Positions 27,531-35,716 of a stretch of 64,000 nt of DNA are shown one piece after another (position 1 is the first letter of the stretch; the number at the start of each line of letters is the position of its first letter). The position numbers were made by a program, and so were the translations under genes. This stretch comes from Balneola sp. (GTDB lineage: Bacteria > Bacteroidota > Rhodothermia > Balneolales > Balneolaceae). The stretch lies in NCBI GenBank assembly GCA_003712055.1, contig RHLJ01000005.1:248001-312000 (forward strand), given 5' to 3'. The notes under the pieces are model-generated. The model was not told where the DNA came from, did not search any database, and saw only the letters and a program-made list of their open reading frames with translations.

Positions 27531-29828
27531 ATGCAATTAATAGATTTAGGTGCCGAACAGATAACTATCATTGCTGTAGTTCTAGTTGTTACTTTCATAA
27601 CTACTTACGTTCTAGTAAGAAGATTAAGGAATAACAGGGAAAATGCTTTCTTACTTAACTCTTTGGTTCATGAACAAGATCAGTACATCGTTTTTTTCGA
27701 CTTTGATTCGAACATAATCTTTGCCAATAATAAATTCCTTGATCTGGTTGGAGAGAAAAAGAAAAGAATATTTGGTAAATCCTTTGCTGATCTCCCTATT
27801 GATGAATTCGTCAAAAAAACATTTCTAAAACATAATGATGATATAATTTCAAGGCGGTCATCTTCTATTGTTTATAAATCTACGTTTACAAAAGGAGAGA
27901 GAGAAGAGTGGTTCCAGATTCAAAAGCGTACTATTGTTTCCAAGAAAGATGGGAAAGAATTTATTCTTACCGAGGCTACTGATGTATCGGGAAAGAAGTT
28001 TGTCGAAGATCGGCTTTACAATACTCAAACTGAATATAAGCAGCTTGTAGAATCTGCCCGGGATATTATCTTCAAAATAGATTTGAAGGGTAATTTCAAC
28101 TTCGTGAATTCTATTGTAGAACAAATAGTAGGATTTACTGAGTATGAAATTTTATCCAAGAACTTCAATGACCTGGTTGCCGATGTTGATAAAGAAAGAG
28201 TGGAAAATTTTTACTACCAACAATATCAGGAGGAGAAGCCAAGTACATACATAGAGTTCAGGGTAAAAACTAAATCTGGTGAGATAAGATGGTTAGGGCA
28301 GTCAGCTACATTTATCAAGGACAGTGGGGTGATTGTTGGATTTCAGGCTGTTACAAGAGATATAACTGCTGCCAAAGAAACTGAGGAATACCTTAAGAAG
28401 GCCAAAGACATTGCAGAAGAAGCAAGCCGTACTAAGACAGGTTTTATTGCGAGTATGTCTCATGAATTTAGAACCCCACTCAATGCTATTTTGGGATACA
28501 CTCAGATTTTAGGGCAAAGTGATGCTCTAAGAGATGTTGATAAAATTCACGTACAAACTATATCTAATGCAGGTGAACAGCTTCTGGGAATGGTAACTGA
28601 TATTTTGGAACTATCTACTCTGGATTCTGATAGAACCAGACTTGATGTTGAATCCATTGCACTTGGGGCATTTTTCAGGGATATAGCAACCAAGATCTCT
28701 AAAAAGGCAAAGGAGAAAGGTCTAAAGTTTTCCATCGATGCAGTTGGAGATCTACCTGATGCTATCGAGACAGATCTGGATAAGCTCTCTACTATTATCA
28801 AAAATCTGTTAACTAATGCCATCAAGTTCACAAAGAGCGGATCAGTTGGGCTTTTCTACCGGGTTATTCAGGTAGATGGCAAGGATACTCTAAAAATAGA
28901 GGTAAAGGACACAGGTATAGGAATATCTGAGGATGCTCTTCGTCACATCTTTGAACCTTTTTGGCAGTTAGATAGCTTGAAAAATAATGGTACTGGTCTT
29001 GGACTTACTCTTTGCCAGAGACTGGCTGAATTTATGGGTGGAGATATTGAAGTAAAAAGTAAGCTTGACAAAGGAACTATTGTAACAGTACAAATACCGA
29101 TCAAGATTCTCGACCAGCAGCAACTCATATCAGCTAAATCAGAGACTTCTCTTTCAATAACTGGCATTACTGTTACCGATAAGAAGAAGATAAGGGTACT
29201 AATTGTTGATGATATCGAACCCAATAGAACAATTACACGCTTGGTTTTAAAAGAAGAGGGCTATGAATATAAGGAGGCAGAGAACGGAAAAGAGGCAATT
29301 GATCTTTTAGAAAGTTTTGCTCCGGATGTTATCCTAATGGATATAAATATGCCGGTAATGGATGGGTTAGAGGCCATGCTCACAATACGAGCATCTGGAG
29401 GAAGGTTTGCTAACATTCCTATTATTGCTGTTACAGCTGGAGGTTTTAAAGGGGATCGAAATGAATTAATGGCTCAGGGATTTTCAGAATACATTCTTAA
29501 GCCTTTTAAAACTGATCATCTGCTTTCAACGATAAGTATGCTTCTTGGTAGAAAGACTGAAGTATCTGTCAAAGAACCTAAGGAAAGCTTCGAAGAAGTT
29601 AGTCCTGAAAAAATAGCTTCCTTCATTAATGCGATGGAAGAAGAAAAAAGAGAGAAAGTCTTTTCAGCTTTAAAAATGCAGGATTTTGATAGTCTGGTTG
29701 ATTATATATCAACTCAAGAGTTTAAGTCTGAGGTCTCAGGACCTGAATACGAAAAGCTAATCTCGATAGCTCAGGATTACGACTATTTAACTATTACTAA
29801 AGTCGTAAAAGTACTCCAGGAGAGTTAA
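27531..29828 (+). CDS. Hybrid sensor histidine kinase with two PAS domains and receiver
   Basis: A 765-residue signalling protein with one N-terminal membrane helix (residues ~11-30) and almost no periplasmic part, so it probably senses a cytoplasmic or membrane signal. Two PAS domains follow (~45-150 and ~165-285). The dimerisation domain has the phosphorylatable His311 in MSHEFRTPLNAILGY; the ATPase domain has the N box NLLTNAIKFT and G boxes DTGIGI and GTGLGL. The receiver domain has paired acidic residues in VDDIEPN and the phosphate acceptor Asp604 in LMDINMPVMDG. A C-terminal ~90-residue helical tail is unassigned. No DNA-binding response regulator is adjacent. The ATGA-like overlap at the 3' end is with the convergent HD gene. 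Confidence 0.93.
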   Translation: MQLIDLGAEQITIIAVVLVVTFITTYVLVRRLRNNRENAFLLNSLVHEQDQYIVFFDFDSNIIFANNKFLDLVGEKKKRIFGKSFADLPIDEFVKKTFLKHNDDIISRRSSSIVYKSTFTKGEREEWFQIQKRTIVSKKDGKEFILTEATDVSGKKFVEDRLYNTQTEYKQLVESARDIIFKIDLKGNFNFVNSIVEQIVGFTEYEILSKNFNDLVADVDKERVENFYYQQYQEEKPSTYIEFRVKTKSGEIRWLGQSATFIKDSGVIVGFQAVTRDITAAKETEEYLKKAKDIAEEASRTKTGFIASMSHEFRTPLNAILGYTQILGQSDALRDVDKIHVQTISNAGEQLLGMVTDILELSTLDSDRTRLDVESIALGAFFRDIATKISKKAKEKGLKFSIDAVGDLPDAIETDLDKLSTIIKNLLTNAIKFTKSGSVGLFYRVIQVDGKDTLKIEVKDTGIGISEDALRHIFEPFWQLDSLKNNGTGLGLTLCQRLAEFMGGDIEVKSKLDKGTIVTVQIPIKILDQQQLISAKSETSLSITGITVTDKKKIRVLIVDDIEPNRTITRLVLKEEGYEYKEAENGKEAIDLLESFAPDVILMDINMPVMDGLEAMLTIRASGGRFANIPIIAVTAGGFKGDRNELMAQGFSEYILKPFKTDHLLSTISMLLGRKTEVSVKEPKESFEEVSPEKIASFINAMEEEKREKVFSALKMQDFDSLVDYISTQEFKSEVSGPEYEKLISIAQDYDYLTITKVVKVLQES

Positions 29829-31072
29829 AGTTCTATCTCTTTTAAGTGTACACAATAATGCCTCAACACGGGTTGAGCAAGGGCAACAATATTTTTAGTA
29901 TCAGCGGCTTTTGAGAACTCAATAGCTTCATCATCCAAAATCCAGATTCGATCATTCAGATATTTATAGGCCTCAGTTTGATCGTTTTCAAAACTGAAGT
30001 AATAGGAAGCTGATTCTGAATCAACTTTAATTCCTTTCTTCTTAAGTACTTTTAGAGTCTTTTTAGTCAGGCTCTTCACATCTTCTTTAGTTGGTGATTT
30101 TTCAATAAAAGACGTTCTAAATAATGATCGGGTTAAAAAGCGAAAACTTAAATCCGACAAAATAGGATCTTTGGAGTGCTGCCAAACTTTTATGTTTTGA
30201 AAGATATCGTAATCATCTAAAGACAAATACTGGTCTATTACGGTTTTTGTGATTCTCTTTTTTGCGGATTGTTCTTCTTTTAAAAAGTACTGGAGATTGG
30301 AAGAGCCGAAATCAACCTTTTTTCCATTAGCAAGTAATTCTCGAACTCGTAGGAAGATTTTTCTCAAAAGAGCATCACCACTCAGTACAGTTTTGTGAAG
30401 ATAAACCTGCATATACATCAATCTACGGGCTATTATATAGTTTTCAACTGCGTATATCCCTTTCTTTTCGATGACAATATTTCCGTTAAACACACGCATC
30501 GTCTTAAGTATCCGATTGATCCCCACTGATCCTTCAGAGACTCCGGTAAAAAAGCTATCTCTGCGAAGATAATCGAGTCTATCCAAATCCAGCTGAGATG
30601 AAACCAATTGATGTAAGAATTTTTTTGGATACTGATTGGTGAAAATTGCAATTGCTGTATCCAGGGCTCCATCGAATTGTTTGTTGAGCTCTTTCATTAT
30701 AGCAAGGCTCATCATCTCATGATTAAAATTGTTAATCAGAGAATGTTCGAGAGTATGGGATAGAGGACCATGACCAACGTCATGTAATAAAAGAGCAATT
30801 AATGTTCCTTCATATTCCTTATTGCTGATGGTTGTGTCTTTCTCTCTTAAATTATTTAATACTCGCTGCCCTAATTCCAGTGCTCCAAGAGCGTGTGAGA
30901 ATCTGGAGTGTTCGGCTGCCGGAAATACGAGGTAACCCAATCCAAGTTGTCGGACACGTCTTAGTCGTTGAACATAAGGATGATCTATGAGTCTCAGGAT
31001 TATTCCTTTTGGCACAGTTATGAAGCCATGGACGGGATCATTGAAGATTTTATAACGTGTACTTTTATCCAT
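29825..31072 (-). CDS. HD-domain phosphohydrolase, SAMHD1/dGTPase-like
   Basis: A 415-residue protein with KIFNDPVHGFI at the N-terminus, RRVRQLGLGYLVFPAAEHSRFSHALG, and the HD core LLLHDVGHGPLSHTLEH, completed by the downstream Asp in QLDLDRLDYLRRD. This arrangement is the SAMHD1-like/YdhJ-type family, whose members hydrolyse dNTPs or other nucleotides; the exact substrate is not known. The thioesterase gene starts upstream and overlaps it by 8 bp. The last 4 bases overlap the end of the convergent hybrid kinase gene. Confidence 0.88.
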   Translation of the reverse strand: MDKSTRYKIFNDPVHGFITVPKGIILRLIDHPYVQRLRRVRQLGLGYLVFPAAEHSRFSHALGALELGQRVLNNLREKDTTISNKEYEGTLIALLLHDVGHGPLSHTLEHSLINNFNHEMMSLAIMKELNKQFDGALDTAIAIFTNQYPKKFLHQLVSSQLDLDRLDYLRRDSFFTGVSEGSVGINRILKTMRVFNGNIVIEKKGIYAVENYIIARRLMYMQVYLHKTVLSGDALLRKIFLRVRELLANGKKVDFGSSNLQYFLKEEQSAKKRITKTVIDQYLSLDDYDIFQNIKVWQHSKDPILSDLSFRFLTRSLFRTSFIEKSPTKEDVKSLTKKTLKVLKKKGIKVDSESASYYFSFENDQTEAYKYLNDRIWILDDEAIEFSKAADTKNIVALAQPVLRHYCVHLKEIEL

Positions 31073-31511
31073 CGGCAGGAAGCTTAAACATCAATGGTTC
31101 TTTATTATCAATATTCGGCACAGCAGTAGGCCGGTTTCTTTTGATATCGAACCATACCCCTTTAGTTGTTGCAACGGCCAGCAAGTTTTTAGTTTCTGAA
31201 TCATAAATAGCCTGAAAAGCTTCAACACTTGTATTACCAATCGAAAGGCAGCTGCTCCCTACAAGTAATGTAGCCGGATAATGTATTGGTTTTAAGTATT
31301 CCAGAGTACATTTCACAAGGACAAAAGCCTTCCCTTCGGCAAATGAATGTGCAAGTTCCGGTACCTGATTTACAAAATGTATTCTGGCTTCCTCAAAGTA
31401 GGTATTAAATACAGCGTTGTTTGCATGATTTAAGGGATCGAGATCTCGGAATCGGGTTTGAATAGTATGCCAGTAATAGAACAGATTGGGGTCGTAGCTA
31501 GGTCTCATCAT
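31065..31511 (-). CDS. YbgC/4HBT-family acyl-CoA thioesterase
   Basis: A 148-residue hot-dog fold protein. RFRDLDPLNHANNAVFNTYFEEAR contains the catalytic Asp and the helix typical of the 4-hydroxybenzoyl-CoA thioesterase (YbgC/FadM-like) family, which hydrolyses acyl-CoA thioesters in the cytoplasm. The substrate is not evident. The protein starts MMRP, so the first or second Met may be used. The gene overlaps the HD hydrolase by 8 bp and is divergent from the M42 peptidase, with 104 bp between them. Confidence 0.88.
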   Translation of the reverse strand: MMRPSYDPNLFYYWHTIQTRFRDLDPLNHANNAVFNTYFEEARIHFVNQVPELAHSFAEGKAFVLVKCTLEYLKPIHYPATLLVGSSCLSIGNTSVEAFQAIYDSETKNLLAVATTKGVWFDIKRNRPTAVPNIDNKEPLMFKLPADG

Positions 31512-31615
31512 TCTTCAAATTAGGGATTAGAGTAATAGGAATAAAGCTTTCGGAAAAGAATCAGCAGTCGTTCGTAGGTGGTCTTTTTCCTATATTCAGC
31601 TCAAAAAAATTCAGT

Positions 31616-32695
31616 ATGAGCAAAACTAAAGCAGCACAATTTTTAGAAGAACTACTTACTACTCCAAGCCCAACCGGATATGAAAAAGCAGGAGTTAAGG
31701 TTTGGAAAAATTATGTGGAGGATTTTTCTGACGAGGTTGTAACTGATGATTATGGTTCATGTGCCGCAAAGATAACTATTAGTGGCGATGTAGCTACTGT
31801 AATGCTGGAAGCTCATTGTGATGAAATTGGGATGGTCGTCCAGCATATTACTGAACAGGGCTTTGTGTATGTGAGTAAGCTCGGAGGAAGTGATTCTACT
31901 ATTGCCCGGGCAAAGAAGGTATTTATTCACAACAAAAAGGGAAGAGTAGTAGGGGTAACTGGTAACACAGCAATTCATCTTCAAACAGTAAAAAACGGAG
32001 GCGGGAAAGAACCAGCATGGAAAGATATTTATGTAGATATCGGAGTTACCAGTAAGGAAGAGGCATTAAAGCTGGTTCAAATAGGTGATCCAATCACTTA
32101 CGCTTCAGATTCAGAATTCCTAAATGAAGACATTCTTACAGGTAGAGCACTTGATAATAGAATAGGTGGATATATCATAGCTCGGGCTTTGAAACGTCTT
32201 TCAGAGCAAAAAAATAAGCTCAAAGTGAATGTTATTGCCCTTAACTCCATCCAGGAAGAAGTAGGGGGCTTTGGGGCCAGAATGATGACGTATCGTTTTA
32301 TGCCGGATATGGCTTTGGTTACCGATGTTACTCATGCTACAGACACGCCAGGTATCGATCAAAAAGATCATGGAACGGTGATATTAGGAGAGGGGCCTAC
32401 CATTCAGCATGGAGGGGCTAATCATCCCAAACTTGTTGAGTTTCTTGAAGAGGTATGCGAGAAAAATGAGATCGAAGTGCAGCATGAGGCTACCAGTGTT
32501 CGAACCGGAACAGATACGGATTCTATTTTCTACCAACAAACCGGAGTACCAAGTGCCCTTATTTCTCTTCCGTTACGCTATATGCATTCCCCGGTTGAAG
32601 TATGCTCTATGAAAGATGTGGATAGGCTTATTACTGTTATGGTAGAAGCTGTATTAGCTATGAAGCCCGATCAGACATTTACAGTATTTGAATAG
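31616..32695 (+). CDS. M42-family glutamyl/leucyl aminopeptidase
   Basis: A 359-residue dinuclear metal aminopeptidase of the M42 (tetrahedral aminopeptidase, FrvX-like) family. Metal ligands and catalytic acids can be placed: His and Asp in EAHCDEIGMV, Asp in ALDNRIGGY, the Glu pair in QEEVGGFGAR, Asp in VTDVTHATDTPG and His in RYMHSPVEV. Such enzymes form large dodecamers in the cytoplasm and degrade short peptides. It is a single-gene unit; its last 17 bases overlap the convergent small membrane protein. Confidence 0.93.
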   Translation: MSKTKAAQFLEELLTTPSPTGYEKAGVKVWKNYVEDFSDEVVTDDYGSCAAKITISGDVATVMLEAHCDEIGMVVQHITEQGFVYVSKLGGSDSTIARAKKVFIHNKKGRVVGVTGNTAIHLQTVKNGGGKEPAWKDIYVDIGVTSKEEALKLVQIGDPITYASDSEFLNEDILTGRALDNRIGGYIIARALKRLSEQKNKLKVNVIALNSIQEEVGGFGARMMTYRFMPDMALVTDVTHATDTPGIDQKDHGTVILGEGPTIQHGGANHPKLVEFLEEVCEKNEIEVQHEATSVRTGTDTDSIFYQQTGVPSALISLPLRYMHSPVEVCSMKDVDRLITVMVEAVLAMKPDQTFTVFE

Positions 32696-32951
32696 AATAC
32701 TTAGTAAAAATCATCCAGATAAAAAGGAATAGACTGATTATCACAAATGGAATAATCAGAGTTCTTGTCAAAAGAGCTCTTCTGTATTTTCTTTGATAGA
32801 TAATCCTACTCTTTCTTTGAAAGGTTTTAAGATCGAGTTTAGAATTAGATCGGGTATATCCTGACTTGCCTAGCTCTTTAAAGAAGGTCTTTTTTCTTAA
32901 TTGACTGTTATTAAATTTTAGAATTTTACCTGCTTGAGTAACGAATCCCAT
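32679..32951 (-). CDS. Small basic single-pass membrane protein, unknown function
   Basis: A 90-residue protein with a strongly basic first ~60 residues and one C-terminal membrane helix (about residues 65-85), ending KYSIQIL. I do not recognise it. That it is real is supported by a clear ribosome binding site, AAAGGAGG, placed four bases before the ATG at 32949-32951; such a strong site is rare in this window. It overlaps the end of the M42 gene by 17 bp in convergent orientation. The basic N-terminus suggests the bulk of it faces the cytoplasm. Confidence 0.55.
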   Translation of the reverse strand: MGFVTQAGKILKFNNSQLRKKTFFKELGKSGYTRSNSKLDLKTFQRKSRIIYQRKYRRALLTRTLIIPFVIISLFLFIWMIFTKYSIQIL

Positions 32952-33030
32952 CTTTCCTCCTTTTTTTAAACTCCAAGTAAGTACTTGAAAAAACTCCTAA
33001 ATGTTACGTTTGGCAAATTAATTAAAACAA

Positions 33031-33063
33031 AAAAAGAGAGCTCCTTCGAACAGAACTCCCTTT
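33031..33063 (-). terminator. Terminator of the fasciclin gene
   Basis: On the minus strand an 11-pair stem starting AAAGGGAG and closing CTCTCTTT (one G-U pair) with a seven- to nine-base loop and a run of T residues. It lies 24 bp after the stop of the fasciclin lipoprotein gene. Confidence 0.75.
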
Positions 33064-33086
33064 TGTCAGTCGTCTATGTTGTTAAA

Positions 33087-34799
33087 CTAGTTCGCGGGAG
33101 GAAGTAGAACTTCATCAATGATATGTACTACACCATTGGTTCCTTCCAGGTCGGCAGTAGTAACTACCGTACTACCATTAATACTAACTACACCATTTTC
33201 TACGGTAATGGTTACAGTATCTCCATTTAAAGTTTCAACAGTTTGAGTTGCCTGTAGATCGCCAGAAAGTACTTTGCTTGGGATAACGTGGTATTGAAGT
33301 ACATCGACTAAAGCATCTCCGGTAGGAATAGCATCCAATTCACCGAAAGCTGAATTCACAGGAGCAAATACCGTAAAGCCATCATTAGTTGTTGCAGAAA
33401 GAGCTTCTACCAGTTGAGCATCAGTAACAGCACCTACAAGAGTGGTTAAGTCGAATCTTTTAGATGCAATGCCTACTACATCTACAAAATTGTCTGGTAG
33501 AATAACTTCGTTAATAGCATGGATAACTCCATTGTTAACGTCTACGTCAGCCTCAATAACTTCTGCATTGGCATTTACCATCACAGTTCCTACTTCAGAT
33601 TTAGTTACGAACACTTCACCACCTGCTAAAGCCTCAGGAGCTTGCTCTGCTGATAGATCACCTGCTTTTACTTCTGCTGGAATTACGTGGTAACTTAAGA
33701 TTTCAATCAATTGTTCTTTGGTAAGTGAAGTCAATAGTCCTTCAGGGAGTTTTGCAAAAGCTTCGTTCGTTGGAGCAAAAAGGGTAAATGAAGCAGAGGT
33801 GTTTGAAAGATCATCGGCTAACTCTGCATTAATTACCTGCTCTACCAACGTAGAGAAGAAATATCTCTTTGCAGCTGCATCAACTACGGTTCCATAAGCA
33901 TCTGGAAGGATTACCTGATCAATAGCATGGATAACTCCGTTTGTTACATCAACATCAGCAGTTACTACGGAAGCCTGGTTTACAGATACTTCCTCGCCTG
34001 ATTTAGTAACAAATATACTTTCTTCTGTTAAAGAAGCAGGGCTTTGCTCAGCCTGTAGATTAGCAGCAAATACTTCACCACTTAATACATGGTACTGAAG
34101 GATTTCAGCTAGTTGCTCGGTAGTTAAGCTTTCTAATAATCCGCTTGGAAGTTCGCTAAAAGCATTATCAGTTGGGGCGAATACCGTGAAGTCACCTTTG
34201 AACTGAAGGGTAGTGGTAAGACCTGCATCTTCTACAGCACCTACTAAAGAAGTAAAGATGCTTAATTCTTTTGCTCTGTCAACGATATTAGCTTCTCTCA
34301 AACCTTCTGGTAGAAGTACTTCATCGATAGCATGGATAACTCCGTTGGAAGCTTCAATATCAGCATTTACAACTGAAGAAAAGTTATTTACCAGAACACC
34401 ATTTGCTGCTTCAATAAGGATTTTTTCTCCCTGAAGAGTTTCTACATCTTGAGTAGCCTGGAGTTGTGAAGAAGCAATATCACTTCCTGAAATTACATGG
34501 TACTGAAGAATTTCAGCCAGTTGCTCGTCGGTAAGATCACCTAAAAGCCCATCCGGCAGTTTGTCAAAAGCTGCGTCGGTAGGAGCGAATACTGTAAATG
34601 GTCCGGCTCCTTCAAGAGTTGATTGCAAACCTGCATCTATGATTGCCTGAGATAGGGTATTGAAATCATTGTTGGTACTTGCTATTCCAAAAATTGTCTC
34701 ATCAGTTTCCGGATCTGAACTGTTGCTATCGCTGCAAGCAGTAAAGAGCACAAATACTGATACAAGTAATGGAAGGAAATAAATGTTTAGTTTTCTCAT
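33087..34799 (-). CDS. Lipoprotein with four fasciclin (FAS1) domains
   Basis: A 570-residue protein with a lipoprotein signal (VFVLFTAC) and four tandem FAS1 domains at about residues 38-165, 167-300, 301-432 and 433-568. Each has the fasciclin pattern: FTVFAPT(D/N)xAF near the start and an ending of the type NGVIHAIDEVLLP. FAS1 domains mediate adhesion in surface proteins, so a role on the cell surface is reasonable. The domains have diverged clearly from each other but share many words, so the gene grew by internal duplication. A terminator follows and the gene appears monocistronic. No partner is evident nearby. Confidence 0.93.
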   Translation of the reverse strand: MRKLNIYFLPLLVSVFVLFTACSDSNSSDPETDETIFGIASTNNDFNTLSQAIIDAGLQSTLEGAGPFTVFAPTDAAFDKLPDGLLGDLTDEQLAEILQYHVISGSDIASSQLQATQDVETLQGEKILIEAANGVLVNNFSSVVNADIEASNGVIHAIDEVLLPEGLREANIVDRAKELSIFTSLVGAVEDAGLTTTLQFKGDFTVFAPTDNAFSELPSGLLESLTTEQLAEILQYHVLSGEVFAANLQAEQSPASLTEESIFVTKSGEEVSVNQASVVTADVDVTNGVIHAIDQVILPDAYGTVVDAAAKRYFFSTLVEQVINAELADDLSNTSASFTLFAPTNEAFAKLPEGLLTSLTKEQLIEILSYHVIPAEVKAGDLSAEQAPEALAGGEVFVTKSEVGTVMVNANAEVIEADVDVNNGVIHAINEVILPDNFVDVVGIASKRFDLTTLVGAVTDAQLVEALSATTNDGFTVFAPVNSAFGELDAIPTGDALVDVLQYHVIPSKVLSGDLQATQTVETLNGDTVTITVENGVVSINGSTVVTTADLEGTNGVVHIIDEVLLPPAN

Positions 34800-34938
34800 C
34801 GTAGTTCTCTTTTATTAGTATGAATAGTTGCTACTAATACACATAGAGAACTCACGATGACTAGTTGGTTCTGAAAAAAATAAGATTCCAGGTTCATCCT
34901 ACAGTGCAGATTTTGTCTAAGCCTCAATTACAATTTAG

Positions 34939-34958
34939 ATTCCTGCCTTCGCAGGAAT
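34939..34958. repeat. REP-like palindrome ATTCCTGC-cttc-GCAGGAAT
   Basis: A perfect 8-bp stem with a four-base loop, followed by GACATC so that the outer end reads GGAATGAC. It lies upstream of the fasciclin gene and downstream of the GIY-YIG gene. Related palindromes occur at 35427-35442 and 35484-35536. Confidence 0.8.
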
Positions 34959-35038
34959 GACATCAAGGAGAGTAGATAGGGATTACTTTGAGGATGGAAT
35001 TACTACTTGGTAAGAACTAAAGAATTCGGAATAAGAAA

Positions 35039-35347
35039 TTAGAAGTGAAATCTTCCCTTAGGAAGTATTTCATTCCATAAATCTTCGAATTCAGGATTTT
35101 TGGATTTTATTAAATTCAATTTCCACTCTCGTTTCCACTTTTTGATTTGTTTCTCTCTTTCAATGGCATGATACATTGTTTGATGGGTTTCATAATACAT
35201 TAGGAAAAAAACATTGTACTTAGATGAGAAAAAGGAACCATTTCCTTGTTTATGTTGGTAGATGCGACTTATCAGATCACTGGTCACACCAGTATAGAAG
35301 ACAGTTCTTTTAGCGTTGGAAATAATGTATACATAACCCTCTTTCAT
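35039..35347 (-). CDS. Small GIY-YIG endonuclease-domain protein
   Basis: A 102-residue protein consisting of a single GIY-YIG nuclease fold. YVYIISN stands for the GIY element, FYTGVTS for YIG, the catalytic Arg is in DLISRIYQHK and the metal-binding Glu in AIEREKQIKKWKR. Proteins of this type (YhbQ/UPF0213-like, or fragments named UvrC-like) are small stand-alone nucleases with no known pathway. The gene lies between REP-like palindromes at 34939 and at 35427-35645 in DNA that has no other genes, which may mean a link between nuclease and repeats. No partner gene is nearby. Confidence 0.85.
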   Translation of the reverse strand: MKEGYVYIISNAKRTVFYTGVTSDLISRIYQHKQGNGSFFSSKYNVFFLMYYETHQTMYHAIEREKQIKKWKREWKLNLIKSKNPEFEDLWNEILPKGRFHF

Positions 35348-35426
35348 GGCAGTAAGATCAATCTTAGAGGCAATCCTTACATTTTTATTCCTAGTTTTAA
35401 TATTACCTAGACTTCATTATCGTCAG

Positions 35427-35442
35427 CCCTGCGAAGGCAGGG
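35427..35442. repeat. REP-like palindrome CCCTGC-gaag-GCAGGG
   Basis: A 6-bp stem with a four-base loop. Together with 34939-34958 it flanks the GIY-YIG gene; the loop here (GAAG) is close to the reverse complement of the loop there (CTTC), so the two are in inverted orientation. Confidence 0.75.
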
Positions 35443-35483
35443 GTCTGGATAGATTTGAAAAGAAATAACTCAATTGCGATTTA

Positions 35484-35536
35484 ATTCCTGCCTTCGCCCG
35501 CCTTCCATAGTACAAGTACGGAGGGCAGGTGGGAAT
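35484..35536. repeat. Composite palindromic repeat with CCTGCC/GGCAGG arms
   Basis: Outer arms ATTCCTGCC and GGCAGGtGGGAAT enclose GCCCGCCTTCCATAGTACAA and so on. The inner word (C)GCCTTCC.nAGTA occurs again at 44839-44855, showing that two intergenic repeats share one building block. Confidence 0.65.
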
Positions 35537-35574
35537 GCTCAAGCGGAGGTTAATCTCTTGCCTTTTCTTAAGAT

Positions 35575-35645
35575 CCTGAAACGAGTTCAGGTTGACTTCT
35601 TTTTATCGGTATCCTGACAAGGTCATCCTGAATTTATTTCAGGAT
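35575..35645. repeat. Two CCTGAA(n5)TTCAGG palindromes
   Basis: CCTGAA-acgag-TTCAGG at 35575-35591 and ATCCTGAA-tttat-TTCAGGAT at 35625-35645, both part of the GTCATCCTGAA type also present at 44682-44702. They lie between the TonB receptor gene and the GIY-YIG gene. The 369-bp gap from 35348 to 35716 holds only such repeats. Confidence 0.8.
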
Positions 35646-35716
35646 CTTAGTGAGAACTAGATTTAGGATATGGTTATGAAATAGCTATAAAACTAATTCA
35701 CCTTATCTAGCGGGTA

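Noticed and set aside
33087-34799. Similar blocks about 400 bp apart
   Set aside because: They are the four fasciclin domains of one gene, already explained by protein domain duplication.
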